Positions 11,851 to 23,226 of a DNA stretch of 64,000 bases are shown in pieces. Numbering within the stretch: position 1 is the stretch's first letter; each line of letters starts with the position of its first letter. Below the pieces are notes generated by a model, which did not search any database, was not told where the DNA came from, and worked only from the letters and a program-made list of their open reading frames with translations. This DNA is from Turbatrix aceti. Taxonomy: Eukaryota; Nematoda; Chromadorea; Rhabditida; Panagrolaimidae. The position numbers were made by a program, and so were the translations under genes. The stretch covers positions 4,588,816-4,652,815 of the forward strand of contig OZ017769.1 of assembly GCA_963969345.1 (NCBI GenBank), written 5' to 3'.

Positions 11851-14780
11851 TTTCCACTTTTATTTGACTCGCTATGACAACAGCAGAGGCACCGACTGTC
11901 GAGCGTGACTGGCCACAAAACTATGGGTTGACAAAAAAAATTCTCTGTCATCCGCACACTCAAAAAATTGTAATTAAAATTATGAATTTACCGTAGCGAT
12001 GAAAAATTCTGGACTGTTTCGAATACCAGCACCGATTGTTTCCTAATACCCATACTAATGTTACAAACTTTTGATTTTGTTTAATTCCCCTGGTGAATTA
12101 ATTTTTGGTAAAAAACATTTGTCCCCACACTTTTGACGCACCCTGTATATACACATACTCAATGTTAGCTTTTTATTCAGAAACACCAGAAACACATTCA
12201 AAAGACACCGGTAATCGCGCGACAGGGGCCAGCTTGCAGGCAAAGATCACGTCCGCTCGCCAAATTCAAAAATGTTGTATTCTTCATCATATTCGGGTGA
12301 ATCGAACCTAAATTTTTCGAGCTCAGATTGGCGGATGAATGAGTTCTTTGAAAAAATAGGACGATTCGTGTCAATGATACCGCTGGACTTCCACATTGCT
12401 TCAAGTTCATCGGTGAAATACGGCCGAATCATGTAAAAAATGTGGGGGAAAATAGACGGCTTCTTGATCCAGTAGTGCATGCCTTTTAGCGTCTGAAAAA
12501 TGAACATTTTGAAAAAATAAATGTGCAAAAAAAACTTACCGGTGTGGCGTTGACAAACGCTGAAACGCTCTCTCGACTCGTGGGTTTATCAGAAGCCAGA
12601 CGGAGGTACTAAAATGCAAAGTTTATTTCATTTGGCAAAATAAAATCACAACTCACCCGAATTCCGCACAACTGAACGACTTCCGATATGACGTTCAGAT
12701 TTATGATCCCACTCGCGTACAACACCTTCAGCGACTTGCAGCCTGCGAGAAAACGTGGCTTCGAATCATCCAGTCCATGGCTGTTGTGGAAATACAGCGA
12801 ACGCAATTTCTTGCAATTTGAAAGGGATTTGAAAGTTGTTTCTCCGGTGTAACCGTTGTTCAAAAATTGCAGAACTTCAAGGTCAGGGTTGCGCGAAAAG
12901 TCAAGCGACGCCGAAGACTCAGTATCTGACACAAAGATTCTGAGACTCTTCACCTTAGGAAGGCAATACAAAATCATATTGATGCGATCACAGAATCGAT
13001 CATTTACGTCAAAGACGAAGCCTAAGAGACTTTGACATTTCTGGACAATGTCAAAAGTCGTCATTAAGCTGATTTTGGGGTTGCCAGAAATATCCAGATA
13101 CTGAAGAGTCGACGGTAGTCCGACGAAGCAGTTGCCGTATAAGACGTTTTTAGACAGGTCAACATGCGTTAAATTTGTAGATTTTTGAAAGAACTTTGTC
13201 AAAGACAACTCAAAGCCGGCGGATCGAAAACAAGACTTCAATGTCACGTGCTTCAGATTGAGACAGTGGCTAAGTGCAGTGACGTCGGAGTTTTTGAGTG
13301 CTATCTTTTCAAAATAGATGGTTTCCAGGTTTGGCATCAACGCGGCAGCTGACAAGATATCAGATGTAACTCCGATTTGAGGGCCGGCAGCGAGGTACTT
13401 GATGTCTCCCCGCTTCACGACAACTTTGGCCTAAAGAACCGTATTTCAGGCGCCGTAAAAAAAGAGACATCGGTTAAACCACTCCAAAAAGCAACGTAAA
13501 CCCATCTGAAACGTAAACTCACCAATTCATCATTGATTTCACATGCACAATGATACTTGTTAGCCAGCTCGGAACATTCGAACTCGGTGCGGGTGGAAAT
13601 TCCCCTGACATCCTTCCACGCCTTCACGACAGCAGCTTCCATTTTTCGGGAAACACATTCCATATTGAAGATATCGCAGAAGCTCAAGTAGGATAAGATG
13701 TGCACCTAAAATTCAAAAGAATATACAACTTTGATGGCTTTAAGCTAGTGTTTATCTGATGTCATGTTGAGCCTGATATCAGGGTGTGATACTGATACTG
13801 ATATCAGGTCAGGCAAGAATTGAAACTATCAATTAAAACTAAACTATTTTGGACATCAAAAAATGCAAAAGATACACTTACAAGAACGGCCAACGGGAGA
13901 TCGTTGAGGGTTTCGTTGGCGGATGGCTTTGTGGCAATCGCGGCTGCCAACTCGATCTTTTCGTTCTCCGACTTCTGGATCACGACATTGTTGAGGGGGT
14001 CAACGTTCTGAATGTTGTGAGCTTCAACGAACTTCGCCGCCATGTCGTTATTTTTGTCAGGAGTGATCTGAAATCCAATCGGACAATAGGGCACTTGGTT
14101 GTAGGACAGTCGCGCTTTACCCCGCCAGCTTACTCTCACATCAGACTATTTACTGACTGGTGAATTTACAGACTGCCGAGTTGTCCGTTCGCTGAGGGGG
14201 TGTGGCACTTTGCTGAATGTGACATGCCGATGATGTAAGTGTTTTGTTTGCGGATCTGTCGTTCCTCGGCTTCTATTGCGTCTACGACGACATCCATTAA
14301 TAATTGCGTTCATGTAAAGGTAATTAGTGCACAGAAAGCGAAGGTATTCGTTGTTTTTGACGCGCTTTTGGCACACTTGAAGTACAGGTGTTTACCTAGG
14401 CCAAAGATGTCGTGCAGCGAGGAAACAATAAGTAACTCGCTACCGGCCCGCCTATTGTAATTATAATTACATCACTGTCGTTTGCCGTGTCCATGCCAAA
14501 CATGGAAACCGAAAACATGAAAACCAAACATGGTAAGTGCAGTGACACTCACAAACAAAATGTCGGGCGTGGTTTCTACGGCCCGTGCCGTGCCGATTGG
14601 TTTTGTGGCCCGGCCTGGGCCAAAACGTTCCGTCAAATAAATCAAAAATGGTACCTTTTACACAAAATGTATGAAAAATTTTTTGAAAAAGTAAAAAACG
14701 TGAAGAATGCAAAGAAATGCATGCAGGCTATTTTGAGCAAATCTGGAAGCAAGATGTGAATGGCGGGCACCGTAATCTTG
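11851..14780. repeat. Left arm of large inverted duplication
   Basis: Pairs with 16256-19257 in opposite orientation at very high identity, including whole introns, a 3' flank and 0.6 kb upstream of the gene. The main differences are in intron 1. Both arms also keep a stray fragment of exon 3 (about 14398-14455 here) in the reverse orientation to the gene, so that fragment predates the duplication. Confidence 0.9.
12247..14139 (-). CDS. F-box and leucine-rich repeat protein, copy A
   Basis: F-box proteins usually recruit substrates to SCF ubiquitin ligases. Minus-strand exons 14139-13882, 13705-13523, 13430-12657, 12608-12540 and 12492-12247 give 509 residues. The F-box starts at LNDLPLAVL at the end of exon 1 and runs across the junction into HILSYLSFCDIFNMECVSRKM. 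Exon 3 is a run of LRRs (LKHVTLKSC, LQYLDISGN, LRSLYFHNS). The C-terminal exon is aromatic and acidic. Copy B at 16890-18869 has identical exon lengths, and the proteins differ at only a few positions in the LRR exon. An AATAAA on the minus strand (12172-12177) fits the 3' end. The start could also be the internal Met of MAAKFVEAHN. Confidence 0.8.
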
Positions 14781-14957
14781 TCGTCTGTATATGAACAGTG
14801 TCCAGAAACCGTTTCTGAAAGTGCAGTAGTTTTTGATACATAGAATTTTTTAAATTTTAAAGCCAACTGGTTTTAGCAAGTACGCAACGAAATCACTCAG
14901 ATCACTTTTTTGTCATCACTGATTTCTAGAGATAGGGAACAATTCGTCGCAAAAGCA

Positions 14958-15263
14958 TTTCAGCGTTTGTCAACCTGTATGTATTTTTGCCCATTTATTT
15001 TTCCAAAAAGTTCATGTTTCAGACGCTAAAAGGCATTCACTAGTGGATCAAGAAACGTATTTTTTCCTTTTCATATGGTTCATCCTTACTTCACCGATGA
15101 ACTGAAATCGATATGAAAGTCTAACCACATCATTGATCTAGATCGTCCTATTTTTTCTGATGATTCGTTTTGCCTCCAATCAGAATTGGAAAAAGTGACG
15201 CTTGATTCACCTGAATATGATGAAAAGGTTGTGAACATTTTTGACTTCGGAAATTTGGTGTAA
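14958..15263 (+). pseudogene. Degraded F-box/LRR copy (exons 4-5), copy C
   Basis: It matches the last two exons of the flanking genes, starting at ATTTCAGCGTTTGTCAAC with the intron still in place. A TGA stands where the intact copies have a Trp codon (near 15112). It lies on the plus strand in the spacer between the two arms and is cut off by the element at 15330. Confidence 0.8.
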
Positions 15264-15329
15264 ACTGGCCCTGGTACTAGCCCTCGCTGCTCTATCACCG
15301 GAATCTGATGCTGGAGCCACGTTCCTACT

Positions 15330-15661
15330 CAGGGTGGCAAAATCTCCCGGGAGATTGCACCCTGATGTGAGAGCAAATCTCCGGAGATTTCGGGTGAATT
15401 CTCCCAAAATCTCCCGGGAGACCTGGTTTGCCAAAAAGCATTCAAAAATGTTTTCCTCTTTGAAAAAAAATTAATTAGCAATATAAAAATCAAAACAGAC
15501 AATTTTGTTCTGTTTCAGCACATTGTTAATGCATTTCTCTCTACAGCAGTTTATAAACACGGATTTTTTATTATTTCCCGTATAATTCCCGCGAATCTCC
15601 GGTGATTCCCCGGAGAAAATCTCCTGGAAGATTTTAGAAATTCTTTCGTTTCGCCACCCTA
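15330..15661. mobile_element. Palindromic element with CTCCCGGGAG core
   Basis: The ends are CAGGGTGGC and GCCACCCTA, a near-perfect inverted pair. The inside has repeated TCTCCCGGGAGA and CTCCGGAGA words and the middle is AT-rich. No target duplication can be seen. It interrupts the degraded F-box copies. Confidence 0.6.
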
Positions 15662-15668
15662 ATATTCG

Positions 15669-15790
15669 TTATTAGACAGGTCAGCGTTAAATTCAGATTT
15701 TTAAAAAAAACTTTGCCAAAGACATCTCAACGCCAACGAATCGAAAACAAGATTTTTTAAAATCTTGTCACGCTCAAGGTTCTCAACTGG
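15669..15790 (-). pseudogene. Fragment of F-box/LRR exon 3
   Basis: Minus-strand homology to the LRR exon of the intact copies (around TTAGACAGGTCA and GAATCGAAAACAAGA), with several small deletions. It sits between two palindromic elements. Confidence 0.65.
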
Positions 15791-15818
15791 CCGGGTTTGT
15801 TTCGGCCTCGGTTAGTAG

Positions 15819-16084
15819 CAGTATTGTCGGGTACCCGAAACTTCCGGATACCCGACCCGACCCGACCCGAACCCGAAATTTTTGGACAAAACTTGTAATT
15901 TTTGTGCTTAAAAAAATTTATTTTCCACGTATCTTATAGCATTGAAATCGGCATAATAATGCTGTTTTCAGGATAAAAATGTAAAACATTTCAAGTTTTT
16001 TCTGTAAGAAAATTTACATTTTTGAGATCATGTCTTTTTTTCGGGTTTTCGGGTGGGTTTCGGGTCGGGTACCCGACAACACTG
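15819..16084. mobile_element. hAT-like element with GGGTACCCGA core
   Basis: 266 bp with inverted ends CAGTATTGTCGGGTACCCGA and a right end in TACCCGACAACACTG. The flanks GTTAGTAG (15811-15818) and CTTAATAG (16085-16092) agree at 6 of 8 positions, an old target duplication at best. Weaker relatives of the core word occur in a ubiquilin intron (27280-27310 and 27470-27510). Confidence 0.65.
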
Positions 16085-16255
16085 CTTAATAGTAACTAGT
16101 TTTGTAAATAAATTTATCGTCGAAAAACAGTAAAAAACAATAACAAACATGTTAGCATTATCCCAAAGGTGGCAGAAGCACTTCCTTGTCGTTGCACAGA
16201 TTCGTTTTCCGTTCAATCAGTAGTTCTCTTATGAACTGACGACAAGATTACGAAC

Positions 16256-19200
16256 GACAAGAATACGGTGCCCGCCATTCACATCTTGCTTCCAGGTTTG
16301 CTCAAGAGAGCGGTGCCTGCATGCATTTCTTTGCATTCTTCACGTTTTTTACTTTTTCAAAAAATTTTTCATACATTTTGTGTAAAAGGTACCATTTTTT
16401 ATTTATTTGACGGAACGTTTTGGCCCAGGCCGGGCAACAAAACCAATCGGCACGGCACGGGCCGTAGAAACCACGCCCGACATTTTGTTTGTGAGTGGCA
16501 CTGCACTTACCATGTTTGGTTTTCATGTTTTCGGTTTCCATGTTTGGCATGGACACGGCAAACGACAGTGATGTAATTATAATTACAATAGGCGGGCCGG
16601 TAGCGAGTTACTTATTGTTTCCTCGCTGCACGACATCTTTGGCCTAGGTAAACAACTGTAGAAGCGCGCCAAAAACAACGAACACCTTCGCTTTCTGTGC
16701 ACTAATTACCTTTACATGAACGCAATTATTAATGGATGTCGTCGTAGACGCAATAGAAGCCGAGGAACGACAGATCCGCAAACAAAACACTTACATCATC
16801 GGCATGTCGCATTCAGCAAAGTGCCACACCCCCTCAGCGAACGGACAACTCGGCAGTCTGTAAATTCACCAGTCAGTAAATAGTCTGATGTGAGAGTAAG
16901 CTGGCGGGGTAAAGCGCGACTGTCCTACAACCAAGTGCCCTATTGTCCGATTGGATTTCAGATCACTCCTGACAAAAATAACGACATGGCGGCGAAGTTC
17001 GTTGAAGCTCACAACATTCAGAACGTTGACCCCCTCAACAATGTCGTGATCCAGAAGTCGGAGAACGAAAAGATCGAGTTGGCAGCCGCGATTGCCACAA
17101 AGCCATCCGCCTACGCAACCCTCAACGATCTCCCGTTGACCGTTCTTGTAAGTGTACATTTTGCATTTTTTGATGTCCACAGTTAGTAACAGCTATTCCC
17201 AGCCTTTTGTGCCATCAGTTATTAGTTATTTCCTTTTTTGAATTTTTAGTAAGGTTTTCGAGAGCGAACAGAAAAGCAGAAAAAATAAGGAGCGAGCGAT
17301 AGATAGATGGAAAAAATTAGGAGCGCGAGCGGAAATAAAAAGAGGAGCCTACCGAGCGCTCGAATTCAAAAAAGAGCCATCAAAATTATACATTTTTTCT
17401 GAATTTTTAGGTGCAAATCTTATCCTACTTGAGCTTCTGCGATCTGTTCAATGTGGAATGTGTTTCCCGAAAAATGGAAGCCGCTACCCTGGAGGCGTGG
17501 AAAAGCGTCAAGGGCATTTCCACCCGCACCGAGTTCGAAAGTTCGGAGTTCGCCAGCAAATATCATTGTGCAGGTGTCATCAATGATAGTTTGGTGAGTT
17601 TACGTTCTTAATGGGTTTACGTTGATTTTTGGAGTGGTTTAACCGATGTCTCTTTTTTTACGGCGCCTAAAATACGGTTTTTTAGGCCAAAGTTGTCGTG
17701 AAGCGGGGAGACATCAAGTACCTCGCTGCCGGCCCTCAAATCGGAGTTACATCTGATATCTTGTCAGCTGCCGCGTTGATGCCAAACCTGGAGACCATCT
17801 ATTTTGAAAAGATAGCACTCAAAAACTCCGACGTCACTGCACTTAGCCATTGCCTCAATCTGAAACACGTGACATTGAAGTCTTGTTTTCGATCCGCCGG
17901 CTTTGAGTTGTCTTTGACAAAGTTCTTTCAAAAATCTACAAATTTAACGCATGTTGACCTGTCTAAAAACGTCTTATACGGCAACTGCTTCGTCGGACTA
18001 CCGTCGACTCTTCAGTATCTGGATATTTCTGGCAACCCCAAAATCAGCTTAATGACGACTTTTGACATTGTCCAGAAATGTCAAAGTCTCTTAGGCTTCG
18101 TCTTTGACGTAAATGATCGATTCTGTGATCGCATCAATATGATTTTGTATTGCCTTCCTAAGGTGAAGAGTCTCAGAATTTTTGTGTCAGATCTTGAAGC
18201 TGCGGCGTCGCTTGACTTCTCGCGCAACCCTGACCTTGAAGTTTTGCAATTTTTGAACAACGGATACACTGGAGAAACGACTTTCAAATCCCTTTCAAAT
18301 TGCAAGAAATTGCGTTCGCTTTATTTCCACAACAGCCATGCACAGGATGATTTGAAGCCACGTTTTCTCGCAGGCTGCAAGTCGCTGAAGGTGTTGTACG
18401 CGAGTGGGATCATAAATCTGAACATCATGTCGGAAGTCGTTCAGTTGTGCGGAATTCGGGTGAGTTGTGATTTTATTTTGCCAAATGAAATAAACTTTGC
18501 ATTTTAGTACCTCCGTCTGGCTTCTGATAAACCCACAGGTCGAGAGAGCGTTTCAGCGTTTGTCAACGCCACACCGGTAAGTTTTTTTTGCACATTTATT
18601 TTTTCAAAATGTTCATTTTTCAGACGCTAAAAGGTATTCACTATTGGATCAAAAAACCGTCAATTTTCCCCCACATTTTTTACATGATTCGGCCGTATTT
18701 CACCGATGAACTTGAAGCAATGTGGAAGTCCAGCGGTATCATTGACACGAATCGTCCTATTTTTTCAAAGAACTCATTCATCCGCCAATCTGAGCTCGAA
18801 AAATTTAGGCTCGATTCACCCGAATATGATGAAGAATACAACATTTTTGAATTTGGCGAGCGGACGTGATCTTTGCCTGCAAGCTGGCCCCTGTCGCGCG
18901 ATTACCGGTGTCTTTTGAATGTGTTTCTGGTGTTTCTGAATAAAAAGCTAACATTGAGTATGTGTATATACAGGGTGCGTCAAAAGTGTGGGGACAAATG
19001 TTTTTTACCAAAAATTAATTCACCAGGGGAATTAAACAAAATCAAAAGTTTGTAACATTAGTATGGGTATTAGGAAACAATCGGTGCTGGTATTCGAAAC
19101 AGTCCAGAATTTTTCATCGCTACGGTAAATTCATAATTTTAATTACAATTTTTTGATTACGCAGATGACAGAGAATTTTTTTGTCAACAGATAGTTTTTG

Positions 19201-19257
19201 TGGCCAGTCACGCTCGACGGTCTGCTGTTGTCATAGCGAGTCAAATAAAAGTAGGAA
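16256..19257. repeat. Right arm of large inverted duplication
   Basis: The mirror of 11851-14780. The 1.5-kb spacer between the arms (14781-16255) is made of degraded F-box fragments and two palindromic elements. Intron 1 of the gene differs from the left arm and contains GAGCGAGCG-rich sequence near 17260-17360. Confidence 0.9.
16890..18869 (+). CDS. F-box and leucine-rich repeat protein, copy B
   Basis: Exons 16890-17147, 17411-17593, 17686-18459, 18508-18576 and 18624-18869 have the same lengths as copy A and encode 509 residues. The F-box spans the exon 1/2 junction (LNDLPLTVL then VQILSYLSFCDLFNVECVS), followed by LRRs. All splice sites are intact and the frame is open. Most differences from copy A are in exon 2 (for example ATLEAWKSVKG versus AVVKAWKDVRG), while exon 3 is nearly identical. 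That pattern suggests gene conversion or a recent duplication. An AATAAA lies at 18939-18944. Confidence 0.8.
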
Positions 19258-19282
19258 CATGATGGCGTAGCGGGAGAATCTC

Positions 19283-19489
19283 TGTGCCGGAAGTTGTTCA
19301 GTTGTGTGGTATTCGGGTGAGTTGTGAACTGGAATCGATTTGGAAGTCTAACCACATCATTGTGCTCTGGATCATCCTATTTTTTTCTGATGATTCGTTT
19401 TGCCTCCAATCAGAATTGGAAAAGTGACGCTTGATTCACTCGAATATGATGGAAACATTGTGAATATTTTCGAGTTCGGAGAGCACTAG
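19283..19489 (+). pseudogene. Degraded F-box/LRR copy (end of exon 3 joined to exon 5), copy D
   Basis: It starts with GGAAGTTGTTCAGTTGTG, matching the end of exon 3, and then jumps to the exon 5 region, so exon 4 and its introns are deleted. The following sequence to 19520 matches the flank of copy C at 15265-15328, so copies C and D come from one degraded ancestor. Confidence 0.75.
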
Positions 19490-19654
19490 CTCTCGCTGCT
19501 CTATCACCGGAATCTGAGGCCGGAGCCGCGTTCCCACTTTTATTTGACTCGCCATGACAACAGCAGGTATCGAGCGTCGAGCGAGTCGACCGATGACCGG
19601 CAACAAAAACTATGGGTTGACAAAAAAATTCTCTATCATCTGCACACTCAAAAG

Positions 19655-20044
19655 CAGTGTTCCGCTCTGGCCAAAATCGACTCTCGACTCTCGACTCTGA
19701 GTCGAGAGTCGAGAGTCGAAAGAGTCGACTCTTTCGACTCCGACTCCCAGAATCGACTCTTTGACTCCGAGTTAAAATAGGTTCACAGAAAATGCATCAA
19801 TAAACGCCTAAAACTGCGTGCTTTCATCTTTAACGAGTTTTTATTTTACAAAATCAAACATTTTGCATCAAAAATGGCTATAAAAGGGTATTTTTTTCAA
19901 AAAAATTTCATCAAAGAGTCGACTCCAAAAAGTCAAAAGGTCATTTTGTAAAAATCGACTCTCGACTCTGACTCTGACTCTCGACTCTCAGAGTCAGAGT
20001 CAGAGTCAAAGAGTCGACTCTGAGTCGGAGTCAGCGGAACACTG
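19655..20044. mobile_element. hAT-like element with GAGTCGA core
   Basis: 390 bp with perfect inverted ends CAGTGTTCCGCT / AGCGGAACACTG. Both subterminal parts are long runs of GACTC and GAGTCGA words, and the centre is AT-rich. No target duplication is visible. No coding capacity. Confidence 0.75.
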
Positions 20045-20357
20045 GTTGTGAATTGTTAGCTTTACCTTCCCATACTCCTTCATCAACCAGTAGCTTTGAT
20101 TTTTGATCATTCGGTTTTGTTTTTTGAATTCGATTGCAAAAATTAAAAAAAAATATAAGTCAGGGGCCGCGAGGGGCCAAAAGAGGCCAGGGGGCCGGGG
20201 CCGAAAATTTTCGGCCCCCTGACATGCCTGAGTGTCAACAGTCCATCAAAAAAATGTTCTCTGAATTTATCACAAAAAGGGCACACAATTATGTACAAAC
20301 TCGAATACATTTAAAGGAAAAATTAACAAAGCAAACTTTAAAAACAATACAACAGAT

Positions 20358-21573
20358 TTACTTAAAAGTAGTAAATTCAATGTTCAAAGAGAGCTCAATT
20401 TTAGGCGCGACTTGCTTTCGACGATTTTTGACAGTTGTGATGCTGAGGTTGTCTTCATACCTTTGAGAAATATCGTAGATTTTTCCTTCGGATATGGGTT
20501 TCAAGTCAGCGGGCGTCATTTCTAAATAAAATGCTGACAAATTGTATGTGATTACAAATTTGATATTCTTAGCAGCATGTTCACAAAGGACTTGACGCGT
20601 TTCAGAATACCATGCCAACGCTTGTGTCCAGTGTTCCATTTCAAAAATTAAGCCAGAACAACGGTTCAAAAGATTCATTTCAATGGACTCCAGATTGGGT
20701 GCAATTCTATGAAAGTTGGAAAGCAGCTCTAAAAGTTCAGCATCCTCAGGGTAGTGTTCGAAAGCGATTGCAATGGATCGAGTTCTGTCAAGCTTTGTAT
20801 TGACCTTTTTGAGAACCGTAAGGAATTCATTGACAGAAATATTCCCTCCAACGCCATCAAATTTCAAACTCGGGACGTTTAATGCTGAGGCTTTAAACAT
20901 GTTCTGAAAAAAATATATGTTTAAAAAATAAATACATCAAATAATGGAAAAAACATACGTGAAGGCAATCGGACGAATAAAGCACTCGTCCACGAAAAAA
21001 TATTTCCAAAAAATCAGTCCTTGTTAACACACCACATTTTGCGGCGATCAACAAAAACATGTGGAGGCCCATTACAACTTTAGACGCCGAGAATGCGAGC
21101 TTCCAGACTGTAATGTCTTGAGTGCATTCAAACAACAGCCTACTCAGATCAACTTCCAAATCTAAAAGAAAAATGGAAGTCAGATGTCGTTTTTAAATTA
21201 TCAATAAAAAACATACCGTTAAAGTTTGAAAGTCTTTGCAACAAACCATGAGGAGGATTATAAGAAACTCTGATTTTCCGAATGAAAGGCAGCATCCAGA
21301 ACAACTCAGTTTCATCGTCAATTAGAAACTCCGGAGCGTTATATCCAGATTGAAGCTAAAAAAACTAAATTAAAAACAGAAACAAATCAAAAATAAAGTT
21401 ACCCCAACTTTGCCGTCCAAACTTTTAACAACGACTGGGTTATCCATCATAAAGCACAAAAAAGTTTCCGTCATCTCAAAGCTCGAAAGCACAGCATTCT
21501 TGAGAACAACATGTTTTGTCTGCGATGCCAACCGGATGATCTCCCGACGATAACGGCGTGATAGTGCAGGCAT
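20358..21573 (-). CDS. Unrecognised protein with an apparent one-base frameshift
   Basis: Minus-strand exons 21573-21403, 21356-21217, 21161-20959 and 20903-20358. I do not recognise the family. Exon 2 is open in one frame in its first half and in another after about 21300. Reading TTT as TT at 21299-21302 would restore the frame, the phase into exon 3, and agreement with the decayed paralogue at 22507-23226, where the matching segment reads through. The last exon (182 codons) is open and contains LRR-like text (NLESIEMNLLNRC). It may belong to the broad nematode F-box-associated repertoire, but I see no clear F-box. It is either a sequencing error in a T run or a young pseudogene. Confidence 0.5.
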
Positions 21574-22506
21574 CTGGAAGCTGAATATTTATGAAATAAT
21601 TGAAAATTTAGCAATTGACGAAGAAAATGCAAGACAGTGCCGAAAAACAACGGCCCGTCAGGCACCTTTTGGTCCGAAACAATTTTTTTTATGACAACTT
21701 GGGGGAAAATGTAACGAGGGTTCCTGATAGAATTCCGTCAGCCGCTACAAGATACTTTTCTCCAGGTTTACTAATATACCGTCTTGCAACATATTTACGT
21801 TTACATTAAGGCTCACAAGCAAATGCAAAGGACAAGATAAATTGGAGCAGGCACACAGAGTGCTATTGAAGCCAAGGACTGACTGTATTACCTGCCCAAG
21901 TGGCTTGGTAAGTTGCAGGGGGCGGGGCAATCGAGGATGAGGAATTCAAAGATGGACAAGTTCTCAAAATTAAAGCAGAATTGACAAAACAAAACGAACA
22001 GACGCAGCAGACAGCACTGGCACAGCATGTGCTTTCACCTTTATTTTTGGACAGCAGACGCTGGAATCGGTAATAGCAGTCGATTCGTGAAAAGGAACGC
22101 TTACTTAGCTAAGAAAAAGTTGTGCTTGATGCACGCACATGGCATGTCCGAAGTGTACATAAAAATTTCTGTCGAACACGACACAGGTTTGTGCGCAAAA
22201 GTGTCAACCGCCAAAACTTTTGTTCATCTATAAAGCAAATTTATAAGTACTTACTGGGTCAAATTTTTTGGCAGATTGACAAAAACTTCAGAGTGTTTGA
22301 ATGTTTTGTGTATTGTTTTCGTTGAAATGCAATCCAATTATAAATGTTTGATTCAACGTTTTATTATTGACGTAAAAAACGGTACAAAATAAATAATTTG
22401 TCTACAAACTGAATTATTAATACAAGCAGACATGTAAACAATTGAAGAAAAATAAATACAACATTACTGAAATTTATCAAATTCGATACTCGAATGAATT
22501 TCCCTA
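21574..22506. other. Intergenic between the two paralogues
   Basis: Short ORFs only, none with conserved text. Nothing else identified. Confidence 0.5.
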
Positions 22507-23226
22507 TTAGAAGCAATCTACGATTATTAGAAGCAAGCCCAAAAGTTCGACGTCCTCAGGCACAACGAAAATGACGATCGCAATACATCGAGTTCTGTCC
22601 AGCTGTGCGTCGACTTCTTTGAGTCCCGAAAGAAATTCTGCCGTGGTGAAAGTGCAGTTAAAATTGCTAAAATAGAGACGTGGGACGTTCAACGCCGGGG
22701 CTTTGAAGCACTTCTAAAAAATATAAATGTTAAATCAACAATCAAAATGTGATTAAAAAAAACATACCGCGAAAATGTCTGTCGAGGGTGCTTTAATATC
22801 ATTTTGAAAAACAATTGATAGAGTGTCCGTCTTCGACGACGCTCCAAACATAGAGTGTCCGTATTCGACGACGCTCCAAACGGAAGCATTGTGAAACGCA
22901 TATCGACTTTGGATGCCATTGATGCGACTTTCCAGAATGTATTACCCAAATAACATGACGGGATTAACCGAGACAGATCCAGTTTTTCCAATTCTTGAAA
23001 AAAAAAACGTTAACAAAACAGTCGGAAAATCAAAACTTACTGTTACAGCTCAGAAGTTTTTGCAAAACGCCATCGGGAGGTGGTGAGTTAAAAAACCAAA
23101 TATTGTATATGAAGGGCAACCATCCAGAATGCCTGATTTTCATCCTTGATCTGGAAAGATATCCACATGTCATATTCAACTTCATCTTCATCCCCAGCGG
23201 ATATCACTTGGTATTGCAATCGGAGC
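22507..23226 (-). pseudogene. Decayed paralogue of the 20358-21573 gene
   Basis: Three segments match exons of the neighbouring gene on the same strand: about 23226-23042 (exon 2), 22993-22767 (exon 3) and 22713-22507 (exon 4 start). Shared strings include ALNVP, LDRTR and KLDLSRLIPS. There is a stop near 23090 and the last exon is truncated, so no full-length product is possible. Confidence 0.65.

Larger units (their letters stand above)
11633..20230. repeat. 8.6-kb composite inverted-repeat region bounded by CAGGCATGTCA ends
   Basis: The outer edges are inverted copies of the same terminus: CAGGCATGTCA at 11633 and TGACATGCCTG ending at 20230. Each is followed inward by GGGGCC-type low-complexity sequence (11650-11735 and 20163-20222). 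Between them lie two F-box/LRR genes in opposite orientation, fragments of more copies, and three further palindromic elements. No clean target duplication is seen outside (GTGCTCAC versus AGTGTCAA), so whether it moved as one unit is open. Confidence 0.6.

Noticed and set aside
12075..12170. Possible mariner-like terminus (GGGTGCGTCAAAAGTG) near the F-box 3' flank
   Set aside because: Present only as part of the duplicated arms; no partner terminus or TA duplication could be found.
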